Assembly: GCA_934647945.1 (NCBI GenBank)
Contig: CAKUFK010000003.1
Location: forward strand, 224,800-288,799
Source: an uncultured Eubacteriales bacterium
Lineage (GTDB): Bacteria > Bacillota > Clostridia > Oscillospirales > Acutalibacteraceae
Length of the DNA stretch: 64,000 bases
Direction of reading: 5' to 3'
The notes under the pieces are model-generated. The model was given only the letters and a program-made list of their open reading frames with translations. It was not told the origin of the DNA and did not search any database. Both the position numbers and the translations under genes were made by a program. This document shows, piece by piece, positions 50,913 through 58,459 of the stretch (position 1 is the first letter of the stretch; each line of letters starts with the position of its first letter).

Positions 50913-50957
50913 CAGTCATGCCACGTCCTTTGGGCGTGGTCATGACTGACTGTTTTT
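50913..50957 (+). terminator. Second hairpin with T-run, possible terminator or small RNA end
   Basis: CAGTCATGCCACG pairs with CGTGGTCATGACTG around a CTTTGGG loop (one bulge), followed by ACTGTTTTT. It is redundant with the terminator 25 bases earlier, so it could end a separate small transcript. Confidence 0.5.
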
Positions 50958-51008
50958 GCGGAAAATCGGCTCATCCCTCGCAAGAAGGCCTGCGGGGGCA
51001 GGGCCGCC

Positions 51009-51476
51009 TCAATACCCTTCCTGCCGGCGGGTTTTGCGCAGCTCCTGCCGCCGTTCGCCCGCCTCCCATTCCGCCCGCTCGCTTTCCGTTTCCAGCAGCA
51101 GGCCCGGCACCGGCGTGGGGTGCCCCTGTTCGTCCAGCGCCACCAGCACAAGGTAGGCGCGGTTGACTACCGAACGGGTACCGTTCAGGCTTTCGACATA
51201 CGTGTCGACCCGGACCTCCATCGACGTATGCCCCACATGGGTGACCCGTCCGATCAGCACCAGGGTGTCGTTGACGTAGGCCCCCGCCTTGAACTGCAGA
51301 TTATCGATCGCCGCCGTGATGACGTTGCAGCCGGAATGGCGCCGGGCGGCCACGCTCGCCACAACGTCGATCCATTCGACCAGCTTGCCGCCGAATAAGC
51401 GGCCGGCGCCGTTGATGTGCTCAGGCATCAGGATCTGGATTTGTTCGGTTCGGGATGCGGACACACGTTTTTTCAA
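51009..51476 (-). CDS. Acyl-CoA thioesterase, hotdog fold (YkhA-like)
   Basis: The enzyme hydrolyses acyl-CoA in the cytosol. The 155-residue product has the hotdog helix motif MPEHINGAGRLFGGKLVEWI with the conserved Asn/Gly and following Asp in EWIDVVASVAARRHSG, then FKAGAYVNDTLVLIGRVTHV and TSMEVRVDTYVESL. A charged tail (ERAEWEAGERRQELRKTRRQ) extends the domain. AGGAGG upstream of ATG 51476 supports the start. It is a single gene. Confidence 0.92.
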   Translation of the reverse strand: MKKRVSASRTEQIQILMPEHINGAGRLFGGKLVEWIDVVASVAARRHSGCNVITAAIDNLQFKAGAYVNDTLVLIGRVTHVGHTSMEVRVDTYVESLNGTRSVVNRAYLVLVALDEQGHPTPVPGLLLETESERAEWEAGERRQELRKTRRQEGY

Positions 51477-51649
51477 AGTCCGAAACCTCCTGCATCGGTT
51501 GCTGTGTATTTTCGTATATGAGACCCGGGATGTGGCCTGGCTATAGAATAGTACCCACCCGAACCCGGGGCCGCAACCCTATATTGTATGGAGGGTGGTT
51601 TGGGCTATGAGGTGTGAATAGATGTTCCTAAAAAGACATCGACAAAACC

Positions 51650-51735
51650 ACCCGGGGATTCAGGGGGCAAAGCCCTCTGACGGTTCTTTGCCTCCTTTCT
51701 TTCCGTAAAGAAAGGGGGTGGCCCGCAGGCCAGAC
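51650..51735 (-). repeat. Mosaic intergenic repeat, copy F (inverted)
   Basis: On the minus strand it has GGCCTGCGGGCCACC, a CCCTTTCTTTAC/GAAAGAAAGG hairpin and GGCAAAG, as in copies A and C. Bases 51477-51649 contain the thioesterase upstream region and nothing else recognisable. Confidence 0.8.
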
Positions 51736-51794
51736 CTTTGCGGCGGTATGTCCGCGCATAAAGACCGCCATCCCACCAAAAGGATATCCCCCTG

Positions 51795-51962
51795 CGCGGC
51801 CACATCCTTTCTCCGCGCGGAGAAAGGATGCAAAGAAGCGCCAAGGGGGAATCACCCCCTTGGAACCCCAGTTTGCCGGCCGGCTTTCTTTTGAGGAAAG
51901 CCGGCGGGAGCGTGGTCACCCGAACCAAGGGTTCATACAGCAAGGGGCCCGAGGCCCCCGAG
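51795..51962 (+). repeat. Mosaic intergenic repeat, copy G
   Basis: GCGCGGCCAC, a CCTTTCTCC/GGAGAAAGG hairpin, GCAAAGAAGCGCCAAGGGGG, a CCAAGGGGG/CCCCCTTGG hairpin, a GCCGGCTTTC/GAAAGCCGGC hairpin and a GGGGCCCGAGGCCCC end. Layout as in copy E, at a different locus. Confidence 0.85.
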
Positions 51963-51981
51963 CTTTAGCGTGGTTTTTAAA

Positions 51982-52497
51982 CTATATCATCTCGTCCGGA
52001 TCGGAATCGTCTCCCAAAGGCAGCGGTTCCAGCAGGCAGACCGCGTGGGCGGCGATGCCCTCCCCGGTGCCGGTGAAGCCGAGCCCTTCCTCGGTCGTCG
52101 CCTTGACGCTGACCTGCCCGGGCTCTACACCGCAGGCCGCCGCCAGACGCTCCCGCATCTGTTGGACATAGGGAGCGAGCTTGGGGGCCTGGGCCAAAAC
52201 CGTCGCATCCAGATTGGAAACGGCATAGCCGGCCTGCCGGACGCGGTCCGCGACCTGCGAGAGCAGCCAGAGGCTGTCTGCGCCCCGATACTGCGGGTCA
52301 GAATCAGGGAAGAGAGCACCGATGTCCCCGAGCGCCGCCGCGCCGAGAAGGGCGTCAGCGGCCGCGTGCGCCAGAACGTCGGCGTCCGAATGGCCGAGGA
52401 GCCCTTTCTCATACGGGATCACCGTCCCGCCCAGGATCAGCCGTCGTCCTTTCGCCAGACGATGTACGTCATAGCCGTGTCCTATCCGCATACCCAT
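51982..52497 (-). CDS. ispF: 2-C-methyl-D-erythritol 2,4-cyclodiphosphate synthase
   Basis: IspF closes the cyclodiphosphate ring in the MEP pathway of isoprenoid synthesis. The 171-residue product has the metal site [10 protein letters not shown] and [18 protein letters not shown], then [27 protein letters not shown] and a late [20 protein letters not shown]. It is slightly longer than usual because of an acidic C-tail. The ATG at 52497 has GGAGG 6 bases upstream, inside ispD; the two genes overlap by 29 bases. Confidence 0.96.
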   Translation of the reverse strand: MGMRIGHGYDVHRLAKGRRLILGGTVIPYEKGLLGHSDADVLAHAAADALLGAAALGDIGALFPDSDPQYRGADSLWLLSQVADRVRQAGYAVSNLDATVLAQAPKLAPYVQQMRERLAAACGVEPGQVSVKATTEEGLGFTGTGEGIAAHAVCLLEPLPLGDDSDPDEMI

Positions 52498-53257
52498 TTT
52501 CCGCCTCCGTCCCGTTTTGCATATCCGCCCGCCTGCGCAGAAGGCTTTCCGCCACGCTTACATCCTCGGGCGTCGTAATTTTGATATTCCCGTAATCCGA
52601 TTCGACCAGACGGACGGGATAGCCCGCCGCCTCGGCCAGCTGGCAGTCGTCGGTATAGTCCCGGCCTTCCTGTACGGCGCGTTTGAGGGCGTCCAGATAC
52701 AGCCGCCTCTCGAAAATCTGCGGTGTCTGGACGTTCCAGAGATAGCGGCGGTCGGGGGTCCCCGCTATAAACCCGCCGTCGTTCGATACCTTGACCGTAT
52801 CCTTCACCCGCACGGCGGCCGTGGCGGCGCCGTCCCGATACGCGGCGGCGGCCACGGCGTCGATGATCTCCGGCCGGATCAGCGGCCTGGCCCCGTCATG
52901 GACGGCGAAAAAGGCGGTGTCGTCGTGGCAGGCATAAACCCCTCTGGCGGCCGATTCCTGCCGGCTGCTCCCGCCCGGGATGATCTGGGTCAGTTTCCCG
53001 ATGCCGTAGCTTTTGACGATGTCGTAATATTGCAGCATGTGCTCCTGCCGGGCCACCAGGAGGATTTCGTCGATCGACGCCGCCTGTTCGAAGGCGGACA
53101 AGGTATACGCGATGGCCGGAATCCCCCGCAGGGGAATGAGCTGCTTGGGGACCCCCATCCGGGTAGAAGCGCCAGCCGCCACGATTACGGCGGCCGTCAC
53201 CGGACGGTTCATCACTTCATCCGCATGTCCCCGCATGCGCACGGTGCCTTCCTTCAT
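52469..53257 (-). CDS. ispD: 2-C-methyl-D-erythritol 4-phosphate cytidylyltransferase
   Basis: IspD forms CDP-methylerythritol from MEP and CTP. The 262-residue product has the CTP loop [44 protein letters not shown] and late [20 protein letters not shown]. Using ATG 53257 (GGGGG site) gives about 27 residues before the core domain, more than usual; a later ATG ([14 protein letters not shown]) would remove 19 of them. It is the first gene of ispD-ispF with a promoter at 53309-53337. Confidence 0.95.
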   Translation of the reverse strand: MKEGTVRMRGHADEVMNRPVTAAVIVAAGASTRMGVPKQLIPLRGIPAIAYTLSAFEQAASIDEILLVARQEHMLQYYDIVKSYGIGKLTQIIPGGSSRQESAARGVYACHDDTAFFAVHDGARPLIRPEIIDAVAAAAYRDGAATAAVRVKDTVKVSNDGGFIAGTPDRRYLWNVQTPQIFERRLYLDALKRAVQEGRDYTDDCQLAEAAGYPVRLVESDYGNIKITTPEDVSVAESLLRRRADMQNGTEAENGYADRTRL

Positions 53258-53308
53258 ACATATCCCCCTTGTCCGGCCCGGATCGTGGTGTAACGGCGTA
53301 TGTGTTTT

Positions 53309-53337
53309 ATTATATACAGCCAAGGGACAAAAAACAA
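53309..53337 (-). promoter_or_regulatory. Promoter for ispDF
   Basis: A minus-strand TTGTTT (53337-53332) and TATAAT (53314-53309) have a 17-base spacer, about 50 bases before ispD. Confidence 0.75.
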
Positions 53338-53353
53338 CCGGATTCTGCCGCAA

Positions 53354-53382
53354 AAGCCTCCTCGGGAGTCCCGAGGAGGCTT
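53354..53382 (-). terminator. Terminator after the 403-aa membrane protein gene
   Basis: AAGCCTCCTCGGG pairs perfectly with CCCGAGGAGGCTT around a three-base loop, with TTTTG following on the minus strand. Confidence 0.88.
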
Positions 53383-53387
53383 GGGCT

Positions 53388-54599
53388 CTATGTGGCTTGG
53401 TCTGTGGTGCCGCCCTGTGTATTGTCGTCGGCCTGCAGATTGGTCAACTGCCAGCGGCCGTCGATGCGCAGGAAGGTCATGGTATAGTGGGTGGGGTATT
53501 TCCGGGTCCTGTAGTACTGTACCACATAGTCGAAGCTGGCCTCGACCGTGAAATCGTCTGGAGAATAGCTTCTGAGATTGTACAGCCGGAAATTTTCGAA
53601 GCTATGGGAGGAATGGGTGCCGTACCAGTAGTTGTCGAAGCCCGCAACGGCGTCATAGAAATGGGAGCCTTTGTAGATATGGGCGAGTATATCCCGTTTG
53701 GCCGCGTCCTTGCTCAAAAATTCGGAATAGGCTTTCGCGGTCTTTTCAGCCAGCGCGAGCATCTCCGGCTCTTCCCCCGGCGAGATCCCGCCGCGTGCCG
53801 TAAAGGCGCGGGCTTCGTCCGGATCGGGCAGCAGGGGTACCGCGACGCCGCGGTCGGTGAAGGCCTGGGCATCGGGCGGAACCAGCAGCCCTTCCACCCG
53901 GTAGCGCAGCAGCGAGGGAGCCACGGCATGGTCATCGATACCGGCATAGTATTCCGTCCGTACCTCTTCGCCGGTCAGCCCGGATGAGGCGATATCCACA
54001 CCGTTGACCGACAGATGCAGCTGGGGGGACACGGTGTAGGTATACGGTTCCAGGTAGCGCAGCTCGGTGTGAGCGCGCCACGCGGCATCGCAGCCCTCCG
54101 GGGCAGGGTCGAGGTAGAGCAGGCTCACCCGTTCGTCCCCCCGGTATACGATATACTGTTTCTGCTCTCCCGCGTCTGACGCCTTTTCCACCGTGTGCAG
54201 GTTTTCGGGTTCCCGGTATAGCTCCCGCAGATAAGCGATATAGTCCGCTTTCCCTGTGAAAACGGTCGGTTCGAAGCCGGATTCCGCATAGATGGTATCA
54301 AAATCGCCCGTCCGGAGCAGGGTAAGATACCGATCGACGGCCGGGGAGGGCGCCGCGGCTTCATACCGGGTCAAAAAACGGGAGAGGGAAGAAAGCGCGA
54401 ACGCGCCGATCCCGAGAAGCAGCAGAAAATACAGGAGAAGCGCGATCCAAAACCAATGGCGGAACCGCCGTTTCACCGGCTTTTTGGCGGCATCCTCCGC
54501 GAAAGGATAAGCGGGAGACGGGTCCAAGGCCGTCTTTGTATCGAGAGGCGGGGACTCGAGAATCTCCGCCTCTCTGGAATCCAGATGGAGCTCCGCCAT
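53388..54599 (-). CDS. Hypothetical membrane-anchored protein (403 aa)
   Basis: An acidic cytosolic N-terminus (MAELHLDSREAEILESPPLD) precedes one basic-flanked membrane helix (HWFWIALLLYFLLLLGIGAF), then a large extracellular region of about 320 residues. That region begins VDRYLTLLRTGDFDTIYAES, which looks like an NTF2-like domain, and ends YYRTRKYPTHYTMTFLRIDG. No catalytic motif is seen. It follows the phosphodiester glycosidase gene by 12 bases and ends in a terminator, so they form an operon and may act together at the cell surface. Confidence 0.7.
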   Translation of the reverse strand: MAELHLDSREAEILESPPLDTKTALDPSPAYPFAEDAAKKPVKRRFRHWFWIALLLYFLLLLGIGAFALSSLSRFLTRYEAAAPSPAVDRYLTLLRTGDFDTIYAESGFEPTVFTGKADYIAYLRELYREPENLHTVEKASDAGEQKQYIVYRGDERVSLLYLDPAPEGCDAAWRAHTELRYLEPYTYTVSPQLHLSVNGVDIASSGLTGEEVRTEYYAGIDDHAVAPSLLRYRVEGLLVPPDAQAFTDRGVAVPLLPDPDEARAFTARGGISPGEEPEMLALAEKTAKAYSEFLSKDAAKRDILAHIYKGSHFYDAVAGFDNYWYGTHSSHSFENFRLYNLRSYSPDDFTVEASFDYVVQYYRTRKYPTHYTMTFLRIDGRWQLTNLQADDNTQGGTTDQAT

Positions 54600-54611
54600 A
54601 TCGTTGCCTCC

Positions 54612-55646
54612 TTATTCGACGATAATGGCGGTCGGCAGCCGCCGCGACCCGTACATCGAGGCGCAGCTGTTGACCGTTTCGCCCTTGTAAACCATCATGG
54701 TGGAGGAGCCGCCGTCCAGATTGGCGGCGTTGATCGCCCCGTATTCCATCATGACGTCGATACAGTCCTTGAACGAAGCGCCGAGGCTGTGGGTCTGCCG
54801 GCCGTCGATGGCCAGGAGCAGTACCGCCCCGTCCGCCCGCTGGCCGATCACGGTGCGGGGGTTGAGGCCGCCGCCGGTTCCGGACACCTCCAGGGGCTCG
54901 CCGTTGACGATGAAAGCGGGACCGTAGCTGATCGCGTCCCGCACATGTTTTTCTTTGGCTTCTTTTCCCGACATCCGTCCCACGAGCAGGCGGTCCTGGT
55001 CGTCGAAGGCGATGATGGAGACGACGGTGGATTCGTTTCCATACCGGAACTCGCCGTCCTTGATGACGATGCCCAGAGGCTGTCCTCCCTTGCCGACCCC
55101 GTTGGTGTCCAGGAATTCGCCGCCGTTAACAGCGGCGGTGGCACCGTATTTTTTCGCGAAATCCTCCACCTTTAATCCGGGCAGGTCCGCCCCGTAGCGG
55201 TCGAGCGTCGCCACCTTGATCCGGGAGGGATCGTGGACGATCATCATTTTCCCCTTGAATGTCGGCCCGTAAACATCGAGCAGTTCGATGGTGTCCTTGG
55301 GCACCTCTTCGTTCCGGGGAACGAATTCCTCCACCGCCTCGGTGTTGGTTTCCCCCTCGATGACGGTATTTTTATGCAGGATGGCCTCGATCTCGGCCCC
55401 GGACAAAAAGAGGCGCGGAACGAATTTGGCCGCGCTCGTTTCCATCATGGTGGTCACGAACATGTCCCGCGCCGTTGGGGAAGGCCCTTTGCACATCAAG
55501 GCGACGGCGCCGTAAGCGGTGGCGAGGATTCCAAGCAGCGTCACCCCGAGGACGGCCATCGTCCGCCCGACGGCGCGCAGGACGGGATGGCGTTTTTGAC
55601 GGCGGTCCGCACGGGACCGTTTTACGCGTGCATGCCGGCAGGACAC
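54612..55646 (-). CDS. Phosphodiester glycosidase (NAGPA domain) family protein
   Basis: The domain is named for the uncovering enzyme of N-acetylglucosamine-phosphodiesters; bacterial versions are exported and linked to polysaccharides. The 344-residue product has a basic N-terminus, one membrane helix (TMAVLGVTLLGILATAYGAV), then the NAGPA domain with AAVNGGEFLDTNG, GLNPRTVIGQRADGAVLLLA and INAANLDGGSSTMMVYKGE. GTG 55646 is preferred, with GGAG 8 bases upstream, over the GTG at 55655 overlapping that site. Substrate is unknown. Confidence 0.88.
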   Translation of the reverse strand: MSCRHARVKRSRADRRQKRHPVLRAVGRTMAVLGVTLLGILATAYGAVALMCKGPSPTARDMFVTTMMETSAAKFVPRLFLSGAEIEAILHKNTVIEGETNTEAVEEFVPRNEEVPKDTIELLDVYGPTFKGKMMIVHDPSRIKVATLDRYGADLPGLKVEDFAKKYGATAAVNGGEFLDTNGVGKGGQPLGIVIKDGEFRYGNESTVVSIIAFDDQDRLLVGRMSGKEAKEKHVRDAISYGPAFIVNGEPLEVSGTGGGLNPRTVIGQRADGAVLLLAIDGRQTHSLGASFKDCIDVMMEYGAINAANLDGGSSTMMVYKGETVNSCASMYGSRRLPTAIIVE

Positions 55647-55781
55647 GGCGCCCACTCCTTTGCCGCGGGCTTTCGTTTTGGAGCCCGCCGATTCCTGTCC
55701 GATTATACCTCTTTTAAAAAGAGACTGTCAAATACTGTTACAAAATTGTGATGATTGGGATGCGCGCCTCTGCTCCTAGGG

Positions 55782-55870
55782 AAAAAGCCCGCCTCTTCCT
55801 GCACCTACGGCACCCGGCCTGACGGCGGTATCCGATGATGCCTTCTGGTATAGGGACAGGCGGGCTTTTT
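55782..55870 (-). terminator. Long-loop terminator after the antiporter gene
   Basis: AAAAAGCCCGCCT (55782-55794) pairs with AGGCGGGCTTTTT (55858-55870). The loop is unusually long (63 bases) and internally GC-rich. It is the only terminator-like element downstream of the antiporter; the rest of 55647-55952 shows no gene. Confidence 0.6.
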
Positions 55871-55952
55871 TAGATTTTTTATCTGTCTGCGGACCGGTTT
55901 TCCTTGACAAGCCCGGGTTTCAGCCGGATGGCGGCGAAAAACCGGGGCGGCT

Positions 55953-57284
55953 TCACTTGGCGGCCAGGGCGGCCTTTTTCCCGGATTTGGCCGCGAGGGC
56001 TTCCTTGGGCGGAGCCGCCTTTTTCCCGGCTTTCCCGGTCTTGGACGGCTCCTCCGCCTTCCCCGTCCTCTCCCCGGAGGGAGTCGGAACCGCCGCGGGG
56101 CGCACGACGGTGTGGGACAGGAACAGGGAGGCTTTTGCACAGGCGGGGCCCACGATCTCATACAACAGGCCGGAGGACAGGATGATGGTGGAGAGCAGGA
56201 GGCCGGCCTCCTCGGGCAGCATGCGCTGCCCCAGCGCGGCCAGGCCGATGGAGACCCCCGCCTGGGGGATCAGCGCCAGGCCGAGGCATTTTTGGATACG
56301 GGGGGCGTATCCGCAGATTTTGGCGCCCGCGAAGGCCCCGGCGTATTTCCCGAGGATACGGACGAAGAAATACACGACCCCGATGACGCCGGCCGTCGCC
56401 AGAGAGGGCAGATGCAGGCCCAGCCCGGCCAGGACAAAGAAAAGCATGAGAACGGGCGGCGTAAATTTGTTCACCTGTTTGAACAGCTGCTTGTTTCCTC
56501 CCGCGTTGATGTATACCGTACCCAGCAGCATACAGGAAAGGAGAGGGGAAATATTGAAGGCGGAGCATAGACCGGTGAGCGCCAGGATGATCGCGATGGT
56601 CAGGGCGAGGCGATGGTCGCTCGAGCGTTTGCCGTCCACCAGCCAGTGGAGCAGAAAGGCGGCCGCGGCACCGAGAACCAGGGCGCCGAGATTGTACAGG
56701 ATGGGCAGATAGACGTCGCTGGCGGAGGCCCCGCCCCCCTCCATCGCCTGGGTCACGGCCGCGCAGGCGCTGAAGGCCAACAGGGCGACCGCGTCGTCGA
56801 GCGCCACGACCTGCAGGATGAGGTTGACGAACGGCCCTTTCGCGCGATATTGCCGGATAGTCATGATGGTGGAAGCCGGAGCCGTGGCCGAGCCGATCGC
56901 GCCGAGCAGCAGGGAAAACGGCACCGACAGGCGGAAAACGAAGATCATGGTCAAGGTGACGAGTATACCGGCGGCCAGGGATTCACATCCGGTCAGGATC
57001 AGGATTTTCCAGCCGCTCTTTTTCAGCTGCGCCCATTTGAAATATTTTCCGACGCCAAAGGCGATGAAGGCAAGCGCGATGTCGGTAACGAATCCCATCC
57101 CGCCGATCATATCCGCCGGGATCAGCCCGAATACGCAGGGGCCGATCAGGATCCCGGCCAGGATATAACCGGTGACGTTGGGCAGATGCAGCCGTTTTGT
57201 CACCCGCGTGACCAAAAAACCGGCCGTCAGCATAACGGCCAGCGACAGGATGGTGCGGGCGGTGTCGTTTTCAATAAATCCCAA
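55953..57284 (-). CDS. CPA2-type cation:proton antiporter with lysine/alanine-rich tail
   Basis: The 443-residue product has about twelve helices with the CPA2 pattern: LHLPNVTGYILAGILIGP, LAFIAFGVGKYFKWAQLKKS, GAIGSATAPASTIMTIRQYR and VVALDDAVALLAFSACAAV with Asp-Asp in the ion site. It exchanges Na+ or K+ for H+. After the last helix comes a 50-residue tail rich in Lys, Ala and Pro (KAGKKAAPPKEALAAKSGKK), resembling histone H1-like repeats. No RCK domain is present. It is divergent from a LysR gene with an overlapping promoter. Confidence 0.88.
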   Translation of the reverse strand: MGFIENDTARTILSLAVMLTAGFLVTRVTKRLHLPNVTGYILAGILIGPCVFGLIPADMIGGMGFVTDIALAFIAFGVGKYFKWAQLKKSGWKILILTGCESLAAGILVTLTMIFVFRLSVPFSLLLGAIGSATAPASTIMTIRQYRAKGPFVNLILQVVALDDAVALLAFSACAAVTQAMEGGGASASDVYLPILYNLGALVLGAAAAFLLHWLVDGKRSSDHRLALTIAIILALTGLCSAFNISPLLSCMLLGTVYINAGGNKQLFKQVNKFTPPVLMLFFVLAGLGLHLPSLATAGVIGVVYFFVRILGKYAGAFAGAKICGYAPRIQKCLGLALIPQAGVSIGLAALGQRMLPEEAGLLLSTIILSSGLLYEIVGPACAKASLFLSHTVVRPAAVPTPSGERTGKAEEPSKTGKAGKKAAPPKEALAAKSGKKAALAAK

Positions 57285-57323
57285 AAGGTTTCACCTCAAT
57301 TTCTTGGATATGTCTCATATTGC

Positions 57324-57352
57324 TTGATTATATGCGGCGGGTATGATAAAAT
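57324..57352 (+). promoter_or_regulatory. Promoter for the LysR gene
   Basis: TTGATT (57324-57329) and TAAAAT (57347-57352) have a 17-base spacer. The whole element lies on top of the opposite-strand antiporter promoter. Confidence 0.7.
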
Positions 57353-57355
57353 CAA
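57327..57355 (-). promoter_or_regulatory. Promoter for the antiporter gene, overlapping the LysR promoter
   Basis: A minus-strand TTGATT (57355-57350) and TATAAT (57332-57327) have a 17-base spacer. Each promoter's -10 box overlaps the other's -35 box. Confidence 0.72.
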
Positions 57356-57422
57356 ATAATAATTCCTATGGATTACATTACATATATTTATGATAGTGTC
57401 TGTTTTAGAAGGAGAACGGGCT

Positions 57423-58310
57423 ATGATCGACAACAAAATCAAAACTCTCCTCACCGTGGTGAAAGAGGGGGGATATACCAAAGCCGCGCAAGAGCTGCAC
57501 CTGACGCAGCCGGCGGTGAGCCACCACATCCGGCTTTTGGAAAAGGAATTCGGGATCAAAATTTTCAAGCAGGATAAAAAGGAGCTCATTTCCACCCCGG
57601 AAGGCGACGTGCTGATTAAATACGCCAGGCGTGCGGTGGCGGTGGAGAGCAAGGCCAGGCAGGCGGTGGAGGACTGCCGGAAACAGCAGCGCCATCTGAC
57701 CATCGGCATCACCCAGACGGCAGGGGAAAACCTGATGCCCCAGGTCATCGCCCTGTACTGCGGGGAGCATCCCGACGTCCACATAAACATTCGTACGGAC
57801 ACCATAAAAAAACTTTATCGATGTCTCGAGTTGTACGAGCTGGATATCGCGGTGGTGGAGGGGGTGCTGCCCAATCCCAATTTCAACGCCGTCCTGCTCG
57901 ACACGGATTATCTGTGCCTGGTGGTTTCTCCGCGCCATCCTTTTGCGAGGCGACAGAGCGTCGAGCTGTCCGAGCTCAAGGGGGAAAAGCTCATCCTGCG
58001 CCCGGTGGGCGCCGGTACCCGCATGCTGTTCGATACCTATTTGCAAAGCAATCTCGAGACCATAAAAAATTTTAATGTCATGATGGAGCTCGACAACATC
58101 ACCATGATCAAGGAGCTGGTCTCCCGCGATCTGGGCGTTTCGATTATCGCGCGCAGCGCCTGCCGGGACGAGGTCAGGCGGGGGGAGCTCGCAATCGTAC
58201 CCATCGAGAATGCCCGGATGGTGCGGGAGATCCATATGGTATATCAGCGGGATTTCGGCCACATGGAAATCCTGGAAGATTTCAAACGGATTTATAATAC
58301 GTTATATTGA
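57423..58310 (+). CDS. LysR family transcriptional regulator
   Basis: The 295-residue protein has an N-terminal winged HTH (KIKTLLTVVKEGGYTKAAQE, LTQPAVSHHIRLLEKEFGIK) and a two-lobed substrate-binding domain (HLTIGITQTAGENLMPQVIA, LIARSA-like SIIARSACRDEVRRGELAIV). AGAAGGAGAA precedes ATG 57423. Divergent arrangement and promoter overlap with the antiporter gene suggest it controls that gene and itself. The effector is unknown. Confidence 0.93.
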   Translation: MIDNKIKTLLTVVKEGGYTKAAQELHLTQPAVSHHIRLLEKEFGIKIFKQDKKELISTPEGDVLIKYARRAVAVESKARQAVEDCRKQQRHLTIGITQTAGENLMPQVIALYCGEHPDVHINIRTDTIKKLYRCLELYELDIAVVEGVLPNPNFNAVLLDTDYLCLVVSPRHPFARRQSVELSELKGEKLILRPVGAGTRMLFDTYLQSNLETIKNFNVMMELDNITMIKELVSRDLGVSIIARSACRDEVRRGELAIVPIENARMVREIHMVYQRDFGHMEILEDFKRIYNTLY

Positions 58311-58324
58311 AACCATCTCGTGCC

Positions 58325-58348
58325 GCCCGCGGACGCCGCGGGCTTTTT
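58325..58348 (+). terminator. Terminator after the LysR gene
   Basis: GCCCGCGG (58325-58332) pairs with CCGCGGGC (58336-58343) and is followed by TTTTT. Confidence 0.85.
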
Positions 58349-58366
58349 CCGGCGGATCCGTTCCCA

Positions 58367-58395
58367 TTGAAAAACCGCTGTCGATGGGGTATAAT
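58367..58395 (+). promoter_or_regulatory. Promoter for the radical SAM operon
   Basis: TTGAAA (58367-58372) and TATAAT (58390-58395) have a 17-base spacer. Confidence 0.85.
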
Positions 58396-58459
58396 AGGCG
58401 TCATGCCGGGCGTCCGGATTCCGGAGGCACAGACACAGGCCCGGCGATAGGAGGAGCCC

